This document shows positions 9,945 through 13,276 of a stretch of 13,276 nucleotides of DNA, piece by piece. Made by a program: the position numbers and the translations under genes. Under the pieces are notes generated by a model. That model was not told the DNA's origin and ran no database searches. It saw only the letters and a program-made list of their open reading frames with translations. The DNA comes from Poronia punctata (lineage: Eukaryota > Ascomycota > Sordariomycetes > Xylariales > Xylariaceae). Position 1 is the stretch's first letter, and each line of letters begins with the position of its first letter. The stretch lies in assembly GCA_022579005.1 (NCBI GenBank), contig MU401970.1, positions 1 through 13,276 of the forward strand, in the 5' to 3' direction.

Positions 9945-10522
9945 TGCTAGGCATAAAAAGAGAACCTTGTTAGAGCACAGCACTAAGATGACCAATAAAG
10001 CCATACTAAGAGAGGTATTGATCATCGCTCCCGGGACGGCGTACGCACCCTTTTTGTTCTAGGCTAGGCAAAACGAAAGTACTGCACTTTGCCAAGAGCC
10101 CCATTTTCCAGTGGGTAATTGGCCCAGAATACTTGACAAGGTTCCCTTTTTGACGCCTGGCACCACGTGGATTTGGTCAGCCTTGTGCATAACCACTTTA
10201 AACGCCTGGTGTCTATTAGTGATAAAGTGTATCATGCCTATGCCCCACTCAAGCCATTCTCTTGCCCAAACCATATGCATCCGTATTACGGAAAGTAATC
10301 CTAGGGCCATCTAGTCTCGCCTCTCCCCAAAGAGACCGGCTTCTGTTCATCAAACTGTCACCAGCACCAGCCATCATTTATCATTACGCTCCTCTAACCC
10401 CCATCTGCAGCAAGGCGCTGCAAGATCTCGGCACGAGTCTGCCGCCAGCTATTGTTGGACCATCTGGGTATATATAATCAGTCTCAAAGAACAAGAAGCC
10501 AAAGAGACAGGACTGGTGCAAC
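9945..10522. other. Intergenic region downstream of the Gid7-like gene
   Basis: These roughly 580 bases have balanced composition between the AT block and the Gid7-like stop codon, and should hold that gene's 3' UTR. Small open frames exist on both strands (for example 10059-10310 minus and 10111-10314 plus), but they overlap each other and show no recognisable motif. A 7-bp inverted repeat (tagtgct 9942-9948, agcacta 9979-9985) lies at the left edge. A TATATA stretch lies near 10470. I can assign nothing further. Confidence 0.4.
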
Positions 10523-12832
10523 CTACATCTTCACCTTTCCATCGTCACCACAGGAGGCGAACAAACGTGGATTAGTTGGGCACCACGACACAGAATTGCA
10601 CCTAGGGCTATGTCCTAGCAGCTTCTCCACGGGGTGTGCCGTAGCTTTGTGCCAAATATGAACATGTCCATCTAGCTAGTTAGTCAAGGGACCTGTCCAA
10701 TAACAAACGGTAGCACGCGTTGATTATCCTGTACTTACCTTCACTTCCGCTGATGGCAAAGCTTTCGTCAGCTCCCCCCAGTGTGCTCCGGATTACGTAG
10801 TCTCCGCCCTTGTGCCCGGTATATGTCTGCACGGGCGTTCGGAGAACGAGGTCAATCAACTGGGCGGTACCATTTGCCTGATTTGCCAATAGATGTCTCG
10901 AGTTTCGACCGATACTAAGTGATGTCAAGCGAACCTTCATATCTAGCTTATACTCGAAGTCCCTTGTCTGGAAATTGTAGACGTATATGTGCTTCTCGGG
11001 GTCTATAGCGACGAGGAAGCGTCCATCTGGAGAAAGAGCTAGTTCCTCAACACGATGAGAACACTTCCAATCGTGAACTTTTCTCCCGTAAAGATCCCAT
11101 TGGGTCAGACTATTATGCTTATCCAGAGTACCAGTCACGAAAGAGCAGTTATCAACAGCCCAGGCGCAACTGCTAACCGGCTCGTCAAAACGTTCAAGTT
11201 GTTGGAGACACTTGCCTGTCTAATAGAGCGTCAGCCAAGAACCAAATGCAATAGAACGACGCACGACTGCGTCAGACTTACTTTGACATCCCATAACCGG
11301 GCATACCGGTCCCGGCAGCATGTTACAAGCATGGAATCGTCCCAACTCCAAGAAATGTTCCCGACGCCGCTACCACCATGGTCCCCTAGAGAATAGAGAA
11401 TCTTGAACGAGGGGACTTCCCAAATAATAACTTGTTTATCGCTACCACAACTGGCTAATTTAGTGCCGTCGTGCGAGAAGACGACCTGCCACACTTCACC
11501 AGCATGATCGTCAAGCTCGATCACCGTCTCAAGAGGGAAGTCCTCCCGTCTGCAAATGTGATCAGAGTATAGGGACAAAGGAACATCGTTACTATGCCAA
11601 ATGCAAGAACCTATTTGCGACTCTTTGACCTGATGTAAGAGGATGGCCAAGCGATGTTCAGGAAGCATAACCGAGGGGGAGATACATTCTGGAAGGTAGG
11701 TCGTTAGTTTTGCGTCAAGCCACAATCCTTTCTCAGATTTATATCAATTCTAGAAAATTGAATTTCTTTCTACAAAGATATAAGAAAAACGATAAGATGG
11801 TCAGAAAAACTCACTGGACAGTTCGGACAGCAGCATACGTCTTGACTGCCCGTCAGCCCCGTCCCATTCAGCTTTTGATCGCAGCTCCTCCCTAGACTGG
11901 CACATAATTAGACTAGAGAGGAAATGCACCTGGGAATGATTTTGGTGCAAGGGCGTCAGTTCGGTTCGGAGCACTGTCAGAGCCTGAGTGTGGTCCTTTT
12001 GTTCTAATAATTCCAAATATTTTTGTTGACGTATGCAGAATCTCATCATGTTTCGATCCGCACCATCAGCGAGCACTAATCCGCTGTCACCGTTGTCGCT
12101 GGCTTCAACAGGCGAAACCATCCAATCAAGAAGCTTCTCCGCCTCACTCCACCTACCGGCCAGGATGGCAGCCCGGAACGAAGATACAGTTGGATTCTCA
12201 AGCTCATAGCCACTGGCCTTACTGACAATTTCAGCCGCTGTGTCGAATCCCAAGTCTGAAAGCGTCTGTATGAGTAACCTAGTGACCTCCCCACGGTCGT
12301 GACCTAGATACTCCCGCGGCCTAGACAAGCCGTTGGCTGAAGGAACCGGTCTATGGCCTCCATTGGCGGCGGCAGCTGAGGCTGGCTGTTGGCTAAGCTT
12401 CTCATTTGCGTATGACCTAGATCTACCGTTCGGAGTCCCTAGACCGGCCATGTCGGCCAGCATCGTAGAGTCAGTCTTTCGGCGCTTGGCAAAAGTGTAA
12501 GCGTCGGAGAGCAGGTTATCTTCGACCCAATGATCGCCAGGGACCAGCCGTCTTCTGCCAATGACCTGTGATGGGACGAATGGTCGGGCAGGATGCGGTC
12601 GTTGTTGGTGCGGTCGGGCAGGTGCTGTGAGAACCGGACTTTGGGTATCAGCAAGGCCCAAGGAAGCTGAAGCAGTTGTAAGAGTGAGATCCGGTGTTGA
12701 GAGGGCTGTGGTGATGGAATATAGAGGGGATTGCGGGGCGAATACGTCGTCGGGGGCGGATGGATTAGTAGGTCTCGGTAACTGGGGAGTTCTGTCTGCC
12801 ACTTCGACCTCGTTACCTGCAGGATAGTCCAA
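10523..12832 (-). CDS. LisH-CTLH-WD40 protein, Gid7/WDR26 family
   Basis: The coding exons are at least 12832-11815, 11688-11282, 11219-10739 and 10671-10523, giving 684 codons counted from 12832. Family members are subunits of the GID/CTLH E3 ubiquitin ligase, which in yeast degrades gluconeogenic enzymes when glucose returns. In order there is a Pro/Ala/Ser-rich N-terminus with a basic patch (AKRRKTD, near 115-121, possible nuclear signal), LisH (about 183-215), CTLH (about 215-275), a CRA-like helical part with VMLPEHRLA, then WD repeats from about 401 (HAGEVWQVVFSHDGTKLAS, IIWEV) through RLWDVK, FVTGTLDK, VHIWHK and FASCGDDGKVKM. The 5' end is unsettled: 12832 is a TTG codon, no in-frame ATG lies between it and the upstream in-frame TAG at 12916-12914, and the first in-frame ATG is at 12463. 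A short upstream exon is likely. The frame stops at TAG 10525-10523 where the last repeat normally has Trp. Confidence 0.9.
10672..10738 (-). other. Third supported intron of the Gid7-like gene
   Basis: This is a 67-bp, phase 1 intron with a perfect GTAAGT donor, a CTAAC branch site (gactaacta) and a GCTAG acceptor. Splicing joins FAISGSE to DGHVHIWHKAT and completes a WD repeat. Read-through would add an unrelated tail and stop. Confidence 0.93.
11220..11281 (-). other. Second supported intron of the Gid7-like gene
   Basis: This is a 62-bp, phase 0 intron with a GTAAGT donor, a CTGAC branch-like site (ggctgacgc) and an ATTAG acceptor. Splicing joins YARLWDVK to TGKCLQQLERFDEPV, so the WD repeats continue in frame. 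Confidence 0.93.
11689..11814 (-). other. Intron between LisH-CTLH and WD40 parts of the Gid7-like gene
   Basis: This is a 126-bp, phase 1 intron with a GTGAGT donor, a CTAAC branch site (aaactaacg) and a TTCCAG acceptor. Splicing joins MLLSELS to KCISPSVMLPEHRLA, a characteristic stretch of the family. It is the longest well-supported intron in the window and is notably AT-rich. Confidence 0.92.
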
Positions 12833-13182
12833 AGACTCCCGCAGCGAAAGTTGACAAGTGACGATGACAGTTAAGCGGGAGCACCGTGAGAAATGCGATG
12901 TTAAACAACGCGGCTAAGTGCTAGCGAACTCAGAGGTACCCGCAAACCCAGCATCGGTTCTGCGTGTTAGAGTTTTGGGACTGTCCCCGAGTTTCTGTGA
13001 TCCAAACCTATGATCGCTTTCCGAGTCGGGACAGAAGCTTTAGAGGTCCCAACAGCTTGACAGGTCGATGATGACGGGGATAAGGTGCGATGGCTCGCTT
13101 TACGTCTTATTAAGGTAGGTGGCCTAACGGCCAACTTACTACGCATTTATATAACTGTAATAGGCACCTGTTGCAACACGCC
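12833..13182 (-). promoter_or_regulatory. 5' flank and possible first exon of the Gid7-like gene
   Basis: These are 350 bases between the open frame and the microsatellite. On the minus strand the only ATG is at 12954-12952. A speculative 7-nt exon (12954-12948) spliced from GTTTGC at 12947 to the good acceptor tatcctgcag ending at 12817 would join in frame to the NEVEVADRTPQLP part, with a CTTAAC branch-like site between. A short palindrome (tggcc-taac-ggcca) lies near 13120-13135. No firm promoter element was identified. Confidence 0.35.

Positions 13183-13276
<94 letters not shown>
13183..13276. repeat. (TAA)n trinucleotide microsatellite
   Basis: About 31 uninterrupted TAA units run to the end of the window, so the true length is unknown. 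It lies roughly 350 bp upstream of the open frame of the Gid7-like gene. The perfection of the array suggests ongoing slippage. Confidence 0.97.

Larger units (their letters stand above)
8815..9945. repeat. Third AT-rich, RIP-like block
   Basis: This is a 1.1-kb block of extreme AT content between the VPS1 promoter side and the 3' side of the Gid7-like gene. It has no coding frame. The few G and C residues are mostly in AGC, GCT and CTT contexts. It contains a perfect inverted repeat (8940-9014), a tandem duplication (9213-9258) and a pentanucleotide microsatellite (9916-9940). It is likely a heavily mutated repeat insertion between two gene islands, but no terminal repeats or target-site duplication could be recognised at the edges. 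Confidence 0.6.

Noticed and set aside
10059..10314. Overlapping small open frames on both strands downstream of the Gid7-like gene
   Set aside because: They mirror each other, are short, have no recognised motifs and lie in the expected 3' flank. A degraded gene fragment cannot be excluded, but I cannot support it.
10519..10542. A fourth intron beginning at GTGAAG (minus strand, near 10534) that would bypass the TAG
   Set aside because: The codons it would remove (VKM) match the WD consensus exactly, and I see no good branch site plus acceptor leading to a recognisable exon downstream.
1..13276. tRNA, rRNA or CRISPR arrays
   Set aside because: I saw no cloverleaf with a GGTTCGA-type arm and CCA-side pairing in the balanced-GC gaps, no rRNA core sequence, and no regularly spaced repeats with unique spacers.

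Overview
The window looks like nuclear DNA of a filamentous ascomycete (Pezizomycotina). It shows two kinds of sequence. The first is gene-rich, balanced-GC sequence with short introns (50-126 bp) that have GTRNGY-type donors and CTAAC/CTGAC/CTAAT-type branch sites close to the acceptor. The second is very AT-rich blocks in which almost every surviving C sits in CpT and almost every surviving G in ApG, the footprint expected of repeat-induced point mutation (RIP). No species call is possible from sequence alone.

Layout. Positions 1-2150 are an A-rich, RIP-degraded relic of one or more transposable elements, ending in a 14-bp stem-loop. Positions 2150-3600 are a second AT block with the opposite, T-rich strand bias. 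Positions 3600-8815 are a gene island with two intact convergent genes. The first is a plus-strand peroxisomal alpha-methylacyl-CoA racemase (3971-5267, one intron, C-terminal SKL). The second is a minus-strand Vps1-type dynamin GTPase (8353-5959, five exons, 699 aa). Positions 8815-9945 are a third AT block with a perfect 34-bp inverted repeat. Positions 9945-13182 hold a minus-strand gene (about 12832-10523, at least four coding exons) for a LisH-CTLH-WD40 protein of the Gid7/WDR26 family, a subunit of the GID/CTLH ubiquitin ligase. The window ends in a (TAA)n microsatellite.

I joined the exons by hand. In all three genes the reading frames and conserved residues run continuously across the splice sites. 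The Gid7/WDR26 gene has two open problems: its open frame has no ATG upstream of the Ala/Pro-rich N-terminal part, and it stops at a TAG exactly where the final WD repeat normally has its Trp.

The three genes are housekeeping genes, not an operon or an obvious cluster. Peroxisomal racemase, Vps1 (vacuolar sorting and peroxisome fission) and Gid7 (carbon-source-dependent protein degradation) share a loose metabolic theme that is probably coincidental. I found no convincing undescribed system; the best leads are the repeat structures in the AT blocks and the two ends of the Gid7 gene.
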